A stretch of 64,000 bases of DNA from contig MU006220.1 in assembly GCA_010093685.1 (NCBI GenBank), forward strand, positions 403,502 through 467,501. Reading direction: 5' to 3'. Origin of the DNA: Ophiobolus disseminans. Taxonomy: Eukaryota > Ascomycota > Dothideomycetes > Pleosporales > Phaeosphaeriaceae. Shown in pieces: positions 9,891 to 22,000 of the stretch. Positions within the stretch are counted from its first letter, which is position 1; every line of letters begins with the position of its first letter. A program made the translations under genes and the position numbers. The notes beneath the pieces are model-generated. The model was not told where the DNA came from. It ran no database searches and was given only the letters and a program-made list of their open reading frames with translations.

Positions 9891-12247
9891 TCACCTAGCA
9901 GCCTCACTCTCTAGCTGAGCAGCAACGGCTTCATCCGTGCCCGCGTCGTCTTCGTCGTCAAAGATACCCCCTGTTGGGCCAGTCTTGCCCGCTCTTGCTG
10001 CTACCTTACGAAAAATGTCTGTGACTTTGAGTTGCTTTACCTCGTCGTCGCTGCTGAAGACGTTATGAGACTTCTTACCCCCAATCTGGACAGCATGCTC
10101 AAGGCGTGAACAAAGTCGCTCGACGCAGTCCTTCGCTTCCAGAATAGTAAGGTCGACCACAGCACCTGCTTCGACAATGCTATTGCCCAATATCTTGATA
10201 TGTAGGGCAAGGGCATCGATTTCCTTGTTGAAATCCTTAAGTTCAGACAACACCGGAACGGGTGCCATGATGGGCGATGAGCCGGATTGAGAGGTTGATG
10301 GGCTGACTAAGGGTTGATAGGGAACCGTGAGGAGCCCTGGGCCGATCGCAATGTCGAGCAATGTCATTCGTGCCGCGAGAGACCCATAATCGGTCTTCTT
10401 GTTAATGTGAAAGTTGGGTGACGTTTCCAGATGCTTGTGTAGAATCCTAGGCAATTGGGGATCTGCGAGAGATACCTCAACTGTCATGGGATGGAGAACA
10501 AACGCCAGAGCGAGATGGCGTTGCAAGTAGGCGGTCAAGGGAGAGTTTGCAAGTAATGCACATACGAGGTTTCGTTGCATAACAGGATGTATGACACGCA
10601 ATAGCAGCCGTGGAAGCACATCGCTAAGCTGTGAAGCAATTAGAGACTGGGATTGGTCCATGGATGAGGGGCTTCCTACGCCCTGGACCAGCTTATGGTT
10701 GTCGGCAAAGTTGCAAATTGTCGCTTCAATGGCGTCCTGGAGTGTCTCCAAGACATCGGGATCAGCCAACACACGATCGTCCATGCATACATGCCAGAGG
10801 ATGTAAAGTGCGTGGTTGCGAGCCTTCGTTTTGAGCCTAGATACGTCAGTATGTGCCAATAAATGGACTACAAGACTCACCAAGGAGCAGCACTCCCGAG
10901 TAGTCGGAGGGTGGACTTGAGCGAAGGCGGGAGTGAAGGCAATCTCGCCGACGGCGCATCAAGAGAGAGTTCAACACCTGCGCCCAGGCTCTTCACGTCG
11001 CCTCCTAATGTTCTGAATATAGCATCTAAGCGATTGCGATCGAGGAGTTTTTGGAGATACTCGTTGTGCGCCTGACTTGGCTTAGCATGATCAGTGGGGG
11101 CAATCGACAGCGTGTAACTCACTTCTAGGATTTCCGCATACTTTTCATCAAGTGCTCCGCTTGGATCGAGACAGACTACACATCTTAGCAAGGGCAGAGG
11201 GGTCGCAGAGGCCAGCTTACTTTGGTCTATCATCCAGGAAGCGATCTCCTCTGGGAGCTCCTGAAGTCGGAAAACCTGGCGCGCAAAGCCGGTCATGAAG
11301 GCTTGATCTCGCGCTGATGCATCTTGGATGTGTTAGCCGATTCAGAAATGACGAAATGTTGTATTCGTACCTCGGAAGCTGGCCGTCCAGCGATGGTCGG
11401 GCAGGCTGTGGGCCGGGAATCTTGACTGGACCGCTATCGAGTCTGAGGTGTCGCGGAAAAAGTGGTAGACATTCTTCTCCTGGGTGGCACTGGTGCGCTG
11501 CATAGCGAGATAGAGGCGGTGTGCCTGTTCAGGGTCGTCGTCATTCTGGACGGCCTGACCCAGTGCATCTTCGCTGAAGACAAACTCGGCGGCCGCTTCC
11601 TCGTGGTTGTTCAGATGGGCTTTGTGCTCTGTGATGACTCGCTCGAGCTCCTTGTGCTTCTGCGCCGTCTCAAAGACACGGTCGAATGTTCGCTTTTTGC
11701 TGCGGGGCTTCTTCTCGGGCTTGCGCAGGCCATCGTTGTCGTACTCTGTTGTGCGCTTCGAGCGCGTAGTGGGGGGCGGTGCGACCGTCTTGGTCTTGGA
11801 GCTAGTGGTGGGCAGGCCCCAGTCGAGGTCTGGCAGCGAGTCGGTGTCGGAGTCCGAGTTGAGCACCACCTGCTCGCCATTGGACACGATCCTCCTGCTT
11901 GCGCCAGAGTTTGCTGAGGTTTGCGAGGCCGGCGGGGGCTGCGGATCCGCGCTTGCTGGTTTGGCGGCTGTGGGCGCATGCGGCGCGGGCGATATACTTG
12001 GCCTGGCGGGCGCGGTGGGCGTGTTTATAGTCAGAGGCGTTGGGTTCTGCGGGGTGCTGGAGACGCTCGAGGGGGAAGCGCGCGCATTGCCTGCGTCTGG
12101 GCGGAGTGGGTTGTTAGTCGGGCGCCCGGGCAGGTCAAGACACGGTCAGCGGGTACCTTGCAGCTGCGGAGGCGGTCGTGCGGTGTCTTGCGGGGTGCGT
12201 GAGACGGGCGAGAAGAAGTCTTTTATGCTCCTCTTCTGCGGCTTCAT
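9891..12247 (-). CDS. 699-aa nuclear-type protein with PIP-like N terminus and helical C terminus
   Basis: Six exons on the minus strand: 12247-12157, 12096-11371, 11313-11221, 11175-11123, 11071-10881 and 10836-9891. All introns are GT-AG, 44-60 nt, and in phase. The first exon opens MKPQKRSIKDFFSPVSR, in which residues 5-12 (K-R-S-I-K-D-F-F) resemble a PCNA-binding PIP box with Lys in place of Gln. Then comes a Pro/Ala/Ser-rich linker, an acidic patch SDSDTDSLPDLDWG (111-124), a basic stretch RKPEKKPRSKKR (155-166, possible nuclear signal), and a long helical, HEAT-like C-terminal half ending in an acidic tail. The layout suggests a DNA-repair or replication accessory factor, for instance an Nse6-like Smc5/6 subunit, but I cannot confirm a family. 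The exon structure is firm; the function is open. Confidence 0.7.
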
Positions 12248-13320
12248 GTTTGCGCACGGCGGTAGGGATAGTGGGGGTGGTGGTGATGCTTGGCGCGTCT
12301 CTGGAATGGTGGCATTCACGAGCTCTGCGCCGTTTCGTCCGGTCGCGACTCCACGAAAGCACGTGTCCGACTACCGATACCGTGTTGCGCGCTAACATCT
12401 GAACGGTCAGGGAGGCGGAGTGCGTGTCCGCCGACATCCGAGAGTGATGGACGGGCAACATTAGACACTGCACAGCGTGCACTCCTGCGGCCAGGCTTCG
12501 CAAGCCCAAGGCACACTTCATGGCTGATGCTGTGCACGCGATAGGAGCCCGCATAAGTCGCGTTGGAGTTTCATGGTCTTGTCGCATTGCTGACTGCGGC
12601 GGGTCGTCATTTGCTAACGGTGATGCATCCATCTTACCAGGCTGTGGATAGTCCCCGGCGCTGACATTGTGGCTCATCGTGAGCAGTACTCGAGACGCGC
12701 TGACGCTGAACAACGCTACGTGTCTCCTCGCTCCATCACCGTGAAGACTGCACGGCAAGCGGATATCTGAATTTTCCATTCCGTCTCGTCGTGCCTTTTG
12801 AGTGCAGCGGACCATCCGGGCTCTAGCAGCGTAGCGTCGCGTCTACGCAAACGCCGCCAGCTCCGGCCGAAGTTGTACGTGCTCCGAGTGTTGTGTGTGT
12901 AAGCACGCTGCAACGGGAACAGAGCATCATTAGAAGCCCGCTCGAGCGTCCACCGCCACTGCCCATGCCGTCTCGCTTCCCATGGACTGATGCTCTTTGT
13001 CTCCTCCGTCCTTTCCTGCCCGCTCCGCGTCTCGTGCAATCTCACACGCTCCGCCCCGTTCTTGGTGTTGCAACGAAGCATCTTGTCGCTGCCGGGGTCC
13101 CATAATATCCGCACCTGCCGACACCACGCCGCCCATCTGGCTTCACCCCTTCACCACACTCACCACCCCTCTCACCATCGGGCCCCCGCAAACGGCTCCC
13201 TCGTCACACGTGCAATCATCGCAGCTGGCGACTTGGCCCTGTTTGCAGCGTAGAGGCCCTCCCGGCTGAGGCCGGCGCCCTTGCAGCTCCGCACCACCCG
13301 CGAGCGACAGTACCGCGACA
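12248..13320. promoter_or_regulatory. Divergent promoter region, 1.07 kb
   Basis: Lies between the 699-aa protein (-) and the flippase (+). It should contain both promoters. The 300 bp before 13321 is rich in C/T and CACC runs. No gene is supported, although a minus frame at 12135-12815 overlaps the region. Confidence 0.45.
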
Positions 13321-16300
13321 ATGTCGCTGCAGCCGCCCAATGACGAGCTCATGCCCATCGAGCAGGTCGAGACGTCCCACCCCCAGAAGCGGATACGATG
13401 GGCGACGCACCGCGCGACGGGCATCAAGGCGCAGAACAAGCGCGAGAGCCTCAAGGCCCGGCTGCACCGCAGGATAGGCTCGGGCGAGAAGCGGGACTCG
13501 ATAGGCAAAGAAGGCGGGCTGCCAGGCGACCACGGCGACCACTCTCCAGAGAGCTCCGAGGCTGGCGGTGACAGCGACGAGGTGGACGGCGGGCGGCGGG
13601 TCTACTTCAACGTGCCCCTACCCCAGACGGAGCGCGACGAGGAGGGCCACCCCATTGCGTCCTACTCGCGAAACAAGATAAGAACAGCCAAATACACGCC
13701 GCTCAGTTTCGTCCCGAAGAATCTGTGGTTCCAATTCCACAACATCGCAAACGTCTACTTCTTGTTCATTATTATCCTGGGTGTACGTACCCTTCCCACC
13801 TGCAACCGGGTGAGACGCTGACCGTCATGTCTTGTAGATATTCTCCATATTCGGAGCGTCTAACCCGGCGCTCAATGCCGTCCCTCTGATTGTCATTCTA
13901 GTAGTCACGGCGATCAAGGACGCCATCGAAGATTGGCGGAGAACCGTGCTCGACAACGAGCTGAACAACGCGCCAGTCCACAGGCTCGTCGACTTTAACA
14001 ACGTTAATACGGCCGAAGACACCGTGTCGCTATGGCGCAGGATCAAGAAGGCAAGCACCAAATTCATCATTTCGACATGGAGGGCGATCAAGAAGTCGAC
14101 GAGCAAAAACGCCAAGGGCGCCAAAGGCAAACAAGAGGGAATTGGGGCAGACGGCACGCGGCCATCGATTGAGACACGACGGGCTTCTGTTGCTACGCGC
14201 AGGGAGTCGTACTTCAGCACCGAGGAGGGTTTCCAGATGACACCCGTTCCGTCCCCTCTTCCAGGACAGTCTCCCAGCCACTCGCCCCCACTGACGAGCG
14301 GACCCGGCGACAACGACAAGATCCGTGGCGCTGACACCAAGGGGACGGCCCAGAAGAAATTCTGGGGAAGTGTTGTCAATCCATACAAAACTGCGCCGGA
14401 AAAGGCGCGCTTCAAGAAGGATGCATGGAAGAGCGTCCAAGTTGGCGACTTTGTGCGTCTATACAACGATGAAGAGATTCCTGCCGATGTCATTGTCCTC
14501 TCGACCTCATCCGACGATGGTGCATGCTACGTCGAGACGAAGAACTTGGATGGCGAAACGAACTTGAAGGTCCGCAACGCCCTCCACTCGACGCGTGACG
14601 TGCGACATGCCCGCCACTGCGAACGCGCCGAGTTCGTAATCGAAAGCGAGGGCGCTCACTCGAACCTCTACTCGTACAGCGCCGCCATCCGATGGCAGCA
14701 ACACAATCCAAAGGATCCAGAAACGCCCACCTACGACATGGTCGAGCCCGTGTCCATCAATAATCTGCTCCTCCGTGGATGTCAGTTGCGCAACACAGAA
14801 TGGGTTCTTGGCGTCGTCGTATTTACTGGTGAAGAGACAAAGATCATGATCAACTCCGGTATCACACCCAGCAAGCGTGCTAGGATTACCAAGGAACTCA
14901 ACTGGAACGTCATCTACAACTTCATTGTCCTCTTCATCTTGTGCCTTATCTCCGGCATCGTCCTGGGAGTATCATGGGCGAGGGACGATACATCGCACTC
15001 TGTGTTTGAGTTTGGCTCGTATGGCGGCGCTCCTGCAACTGACGGCGTAATCGCTTTCTGGGCTGGTGTGATTCTGTTCCAAAATTTAGTCCCGATTTCT
15101 CTCTACATCACCCTGGAAATCATTCGCACGCTACAGGCCCTCTTCATCTACAGCGATGTGCAGATGTACTACGAAAAGATCGATTACCCTTGCACGCCCA
15201 AGTCATGGAACATCTCCGACGACGTCGGACAGATCGAGTACATATTCTCGGACAAGACGGGTACCCTAACGCAAAACGTCATGGAGTTCAAGAAGTGCAC
15301 AATCAACGGTGTTCCTTACGGAGAGGCGTATACAGAGGCTCAGGCTGGTATGCAGCGCCGACAAGGTATAGACGTCGAGGTTGAGAGCGCCCGCGCTCGG
15401 GAACAGATCGCGCGAGACCGTGCACGCATGATCGAGGGGATCCGCAAGTTGCACAACAATCCTTACTTGTGGGACGATGACCTGACTTTCGTTGCGCCCG
15501 ACTATGTTGACGACCTCGCTGGCGAATCCGGACGGGAACAACAAAAGGCCAATGAGGATTTCATGATTGCACTAGCTCTCTGTCACACTGTCGTCACCGA
15601 ACGAACTCCTGGGGACCCCCCAAAGATCGAGTTCAAGGCCCAGTCTCCAGATGAGGCAGCATTGGTAGCTACTGCGCGCGATGCCGGCTTCACTTTCGTT
15701 GGCCGACAAGACGATAGGCTCATCTTGAACGTACTGGGAGAAGAGCGCAGGTATCAGGTTCTCAACACCCTTGAGTTCAACTCGACCAGGAAGCGAATGA
15801 GTGCTATTATCAGGATGCCTGACGGCAAGATCATTCTTTTCTGCAAGGGAGCCGACAGCATGATATATTCTCGATTGGTCCCCAATGAGCAGCGACAACT
15901 TCGTGCCAGTACTGGTGAGCATCTTGAGATGTTCGCTCGAGAGGGTCTTCGTACTCTGTGTATCGCCCAAAGAGAGATACCAGAGGAGGAGTATGAAGAG
16001 TGGAACAGGGACTACGACATTGCCGCTAATGCCGTGGTTGGACGTGAGGACAAGCTCGAGGAGGTGTCTGACCGCATCGAGAACCAGTTGTGGCTAGTTG
16101 GAGGAACCGCCATCGAAGATCGCCTTCAAGATGGCGTACCAGAATCCATCTCACTCCTCGGCCAGGCTGGTATCAAGCTTTGGGTCTTAACTGGTGACAA
16201 GGTCGAGACGGCTATCAATATTGGCTTCTCCTGCAATCTCCTTGATAACGACATGGATCTCATTATCTTGAAAGTCACGGATGACAACGTCTCATCAATC

Positions 16301-18139
16301 GAAGAGCAACTCGACGAGAAACTCAAGCTCTTCGGTTTGGTCGGCTCCGAAGAAGAGTTGGTCGCCGCGCAGACAGATCACGAACCACCACCACCAACGC
16401 ATGCCATCATCATCGACGGAGACACCCTTAAGCTGGCCCTGGATGAGACCGTGAAGAGGAAGTTCCTGCTATTGTGCAGACGGTGTCGGTCCGTCCTCTG
16501 CTGCCGTGTCAGTCCAAGTCAAAAGGCCGCAGTCGTAAACATGGTGAAAACGGGCCTAGACTGCCTCACCCTTTCCATTGGCGACGGTGCCAATGATGTT
16601 GCCATGATCCAGGAGGCACACGTTGGAGTCGGTATTGCTGGTGTAGAAGGTCGCGCGGCTGTCATGTCGTCGGATTATGCCATCGGTCAATTTCGCTTCC
16701 TCACCCGCCTTGTGCTTGTCCACGGTCGATGGTCTTATCGCAGACTGGCGGAAACCATTGCCAACTTCTTCTACAAAGTGAGTCGCTGACAATGCCTCCA
16801 CGGGGCCAGTATACTAATTGACATAGAACATCGTCTGGGTGTTTGCCCTCTTCTGGTATCAAATCTACACCAACTTCGACAGCCAGTACATCTTCGACTA
16901 CACTTACATTATCTTCTTCAACCTTGCATTCACCTCCCTTCCGGTTATTGTCATGGGTGTTTTGGATCAGGACGTAGATGACAAAGTTTCCTTGGCAGTT
17001 CCTCAGCTATACCGTCGTGGCATCGAACGGAAAGAGTGGACACAGCCAAAGTTCTGGTATGATCGATTTCAACGACCTTGAGATTTTTGCTAATCTGTTA
17101 CAGGGCATACATGCTTGACGGTGTTTACCAGTCGTTGATCGCATTCTACTTCGTTTACGAACTTTTCAATACTGGCGTGTTCGTAACTTCGAATGGTCTG
17201 GACTTGGCCGAGTACAGACGCATGGGTATCTACGCCGCCACTGCAGCTGTCTGTGCTGCCAACATCTACGTTCTCTATAACTCTTACCGATGGGACTGGC
17301 TGATGCTCCTTATCATCGTCATCAGCACGCTTTTTGTCTGGTTCTGGACTGGAGTCTATACTTCCTTCACGAGCAGCGCTCAGTTCTATAAATCCGGTGC
17401 CGAAGTGTATGGCAACCTCAACTTTTGGGCCTATTTACTGGTCGCAGTCATTGCCTGCTTGCTTCCGCGGTTTATTTTCAAGTTCGTACAGAAAACATAC
17501 TTCCCCCTCGACGTGGACATCATCCGCGAACAAGTAAAGCAAGGAAAATTCGATTACTTGAAGGATACTACCAGCTACATTCCACCCCCGCCAGTCAAGA
17601 TTGTCGACCAAAAAGAGCCGGTGGAACCCGATGCGCCAAAATACAAAGCTGCGAACGCCGACGTCGCCGAAGAAGATCTACGCCCAATATACCCTCCATC
17701 CGTGGCTGCCACAGCAACCACACACAATCCCAGGAGTCAAAATGGATCGAATAGTACCGACTACACATTTCGTCGCTCAATGGAGGGTTTGCCCCCAATT
17801 ACACGCAATTCCACAGAGTGCCGCATACGACCCAGCTTTGATCGCGCACGAATGTCAATGGACCGAGTGCGCCCGAGCTTCGAAGCCAGCAACGACTTTA
17901 CATCGGCCGCCATGCTTACCCGCATGGAATCCGCACACAGTCGCAATAGCTTCCACGGCAACCGCCAGAGCGTGCAGGGTATGGGCCAGGGCCACCAAAG
18001 TACTGTGCCTAACCTGGGAAGTCGATTACGAAACGCGATGCGCAGAGCGACGTTGACGCGGGAAGACGCGCCAGCAGATATAACAGGTGCGCCGCCGATG
18101 CCCGCGCCTAAGAGTCCGCCGACAAGTCCGAAGCGGTAG
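13321..18139 (+). CDS. P4-type ATPase phospholipid flippase, Dnf1/DnfA type
   Basis: Integral membrane flippase that moves aminophospholipids from the outer to the inner leaflet at the plasma membrane and in late secretory/endocytic membranes, usually with a Cdc50/Lem3 partner. Product 1555 aa; exons 13321-13782, 13838-16777, 16827-17056 and 17104-18139. Key motifs are DGET (392-395, actuator dephosphorylation loop), the P4 hallmark PISL (573-576) in TM4, the phosphorylated Asp in DKTGTLTQN (D626), then KGADSMIYSR and TGDKVETA with GDGANDVAMIQ toward the end of exon 2. The TM-rich C terminus follows, then a Ser/Arg-rich tail. The length and the 130-aa charged insert after TM2 fit Dnf1/Dnf2 better than Drs2; that assignment is inference. 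Confidence 0.93.
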
Positions 18140-19055
18140 CCAGTATCACCTTGGATGAAGATGATTCCTCTTGTACATAAAAATCGTGTTTCTTCTATCA
18201 GCGTTTCATTATATCTATAACCCGCTCATACCGCAGAGCAAGTCGGCGTTTTTTGGTTGTATAGCTCTGCGACGTCCTTGCCAGCATTTCATTTGGGGTT
18301 CCTTTAGCATAGTCGAATCGGTGGAGTCAATAGAACATGGGGATGGACAAGCGTCGCGTGTGTAGATAGTTTAATTCTGGCGGCTGGCGGTTGCTGGCTG
18401 CTGTTCACTATACTGTTCGACTTGCGGTGGCTAATCGATGCGTCTACATGAGCTTAAGCGGCGAGCGTAATCGATGTGATAGTGTGTCGAGATGTTCCGC
18501 GCTGCTCAGTGGACCTCCCGTTTGGCTCTGCAAAGCACGCCGAGGGCCGCCTAGCTCTTGTGCCGGTTGCATAACACAGTCGTAAATGCGAACGGCAGGG
18601 CAGCTGATATGATATACGTGACAGCTGTGATGATCAATGAGGAAAGGTAATGGGCTTGGCAGGGCACTTGCACGCGACAGTGGGGCGCTAATGGCCGCGT
18701 CGCGTCTGCGATTCTTTGAGCGGCAGCCAAGGGTTCAATGTTCTGACGTCCCTCACCGGCTCTCACTTGACACAGCTGTGCCTGCCGATACCGCCCTGTC
18801 GTCTCCACGCTCTCTCACCTCCCGCCGTTTGCACACCGACCTTCTTTTGCAGCCTACATAAAGGCCTCGGGCCCCATCGTTCCTTCCCTCCCTTCACCAC
18901 CAACGAGCAGCGCAAGGAAGGCGCAAGGAGGTACTCGGATTAGATAGCAGCTCCCTGTAGATAGCCAGTGCGAGTGATGCTCAATTGCCCCTGGCCAGCC
19001 AGCAGCGAGAGTAGCATTGCGGCTGTGCGCGGCGCCAGGCCGGCGGTGATAGACA
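18140..19055. other. Intergenic, 0.9 kb
   Basis: 3' flank of the flippase and promoter of the helicase. No gene, RNA or repeat is supported. Confidence 0.5.
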
Positions 19056-22000
19056 ATGGCGGAGATTCTGGAGAAGATAAGGTATGCCTCCCCCGGATCC
19101 GCCGTGCAAATAATATCTGACCGCTTCTCTGCATATAGCGAGCTGCAAGCCCTCCCTGAGGAACAGCATCTCTTCTGCCCCCGCCTGGGCGAAGATGGAT
19201 CCACATACTTTGACGAAGACATTGCCGGATACCCGCCCGAGACTGATCCCGTCGAGATCGAGCATCGCAAATTCAAGATCCGCGAGGCGGAAGAGCGCAA
19301 GTGGACGGCGCTGAAGGCGACGGAGATACTGGCATTCGACGGAGACGAGGCGGCACCACACAAGGAATGGCTCATCAGCCGCTTCAACGACATCATGCAG
19401 AGCTGCGACGTCTGCGTGAGGGTCTTCTACATGGCTCGGGCCGAGTGGAAGATACGCCTCGTCGATACCTACGACGAGGACAACATTCACGAGTTCTTGG
19501 CCCTGGTCGACGACACCTGTCTCCGGCGCATACGAAGCGGACTGGACGAGGCCAACGCCCTGCTGAGCAAGGCCGAACCAAAGAACCGGACGATGCGCAT
19601 TCTACCGAACAACTGTACCTACGCCTTCTTCGAAGCGTTGAGCTGCGAAGCGTTGATCCGAGACGAGAGGCAGCTTGGTGAGTACTTTGACTCGCCCTTC
19701 GAGATGATACAGACCAAAAAGCGCCTGAAGCTTCAAACCTACCTTCCAGCTATGACCCGTTTCCTGTTTAGCAAGAACTCCGTGCGCCTTGACTGGGCGA
19801 CCAAGTCATGGGTGGGCTCCAAGCGGAACTTGCTCAAATCCGAGTTCGAATGGGCTGTGCGAGACCATTTGATTGGTGTTATGAGGAAGGTCCAAATGAG
19901 CAACCTTGACATGCTGTATGTTCCGCTTTTCTGGGGTGGTGTCCGTCTCATCATCGAGAGGATGGACAGGGAGCTCATTACCGAGTACATCAGCAGCCTC
20001 GATGGAGATTTCTATAGGCTAATGCTTGACCATCTCTCACTAAAGTCCGAGGGCTTCTTTGAGCTGCTGGCTACGATCAAGCTGCTGCTCGAGAAGGCAC
20101 CCGTCGATTTCTGGGACGGAATAAACCCCATCACGTCGTCCGTCGCAAACGTAGTTGAGCAAGTTTTCAACAGCCCGACATTAAAGCTGCTGCTAGCTGC
20201 AGCTACGGACAAACCAGAAGACATGCAAAATATACGAGCGTCTTTCAACTGGATACCGCCGTTCCTTGCATCCATCAAGGTCTCCAATCTTGGTCCAGCC
20301 GTTCGACCGTTCGCAAACGCCCTCTTTGGCCGCTTTCAATCGAATCAGTTCTCCCAGACGTCAAAGGCCTTTTGCTTCAAGCAAGGTATGAAAGTCCTAG
20401 TGCATACCTTTAAGACGATGGGTGAGAATAAGGCCATGGGAGATTTTGTCGGACAGCCTACCGTTAATGGTATGCTGGAAATGCTGTCGACTTACATTGA
20501 GTTACTCGTAACGAGCCTCAAGCGGTTCAAGAGTAGTCAAGAAACCGAAGAAGAGCTGCATCTAGCTCTCTCTGTGATCCAATATGCATTCCAGCTCGAA
20601 GCAAAGTCGTTGATTGTTGAGAGACAGCTGATTCAGGCAAAGCAGCCATCGCCTACGGAGACACCTTCATCAAGTGCAATATGGAACACTGTTTTGAGGG
20701 CGATAGACTCGAGTAATTTGGACCTTGCAATGCATCTCCTGATTGCTGGCAGGAGCTTGATTGGAACCGAGCCGCTGCAGATGAAGGCTGGCATCGACAA
20801 GATCCCCCCAACAGTCCGACACTTCAACGATCGCTTCAAGCTTCTATCTCAATCTATCACCAACGTCGTCGATCGACTCGCGGATTTTGACCCAACACAA
20901 TTACAGTCGTTGTTCGAGAAGCCCAGTGCGGCCAGCGCTATCGTTTCCTTGCTCTTCTCGTCCACGGAAGATACGAGAAACTCCGCTATTGAGCTTTTGA
21001 AAGTTATCAGTTCCGAAGACGAACGTCGAAACGCTTTACAACACATACTCAGGAAGTACTACAAGAACACCCTGGTGGGTGTCTCGGACTCGGTCCGTCA
21101 GATCAAGATGAAGAAGGCATTTGCTCCAGCACCGAGCATGATCAAGACTTGCTCGGACATCATCGATGTCATGTGCAACTCACAAGACGGTATTCTACGC
21201 TCGCGCAACCTTCAATCTGGTGAGCTTGGGGCGACAGTGAATTTCTGGAAGAACCTGTGGGATCTGCTTACTATGATCTTTGCTACCACCGAGGCTTGGA
21301 GTAACCTCGGATACTACGAGAAAAGCATGATGATGGACTTCTGCCGTGATACTATGCAATTTGCGGATCAACTTTTCGACCAATACAGCATCTTCGCAAC
21401 CGCCTTAAAGGGCTCCACCACAGACAACGAGGACGAAGATGAGAAGTCGGGCTTTCTGAAAGAGCTGATGGCCGAACCGGCGGGCGCCATGGACGGCTTA
21501 GCCAGGTGGCTTCGTCTTCGTGACGAGTTCTTATCCAGCAAGTCGGTGACCTTAATCAGCAAACTCCTCGTCCGTCTTCACAACGTGTCTATCGAGATCA
21601 CTGCCGACACACTGTCGTACATGGAGAGAGTTCTCTCAGGCGATGTTCGAGCCAAACTCAGTACAACACAACAGGCCGAATTGCAGCAAGCCCTCGAAAC
21701 CCATTTGGGCCGTCCGCTCGTCAAAGAAGAAGACTTCATCAAGCCCAAGCAGGCTTCGCTGAACAAATGGATGTCTACTGGCGCAACTTCTACGGATCGA
21801 CCATCGCCGTCGGATGCTAAGGCGAAGCTGATGGCCAATTTGACATCTGGTGCTAATGCGTTCCATCAGAAACGCGAGCAGATGAAGAAGACCGATGCGA
21901 AGGCGGCAGAGCAGAAGGCCCAAGATGATAAAAAGAAAGCCGATCAGGACGAGTTCAAGAGGAAACGTCAGCTCGATAAAGAAAGGCGAGAACAAGAGAA

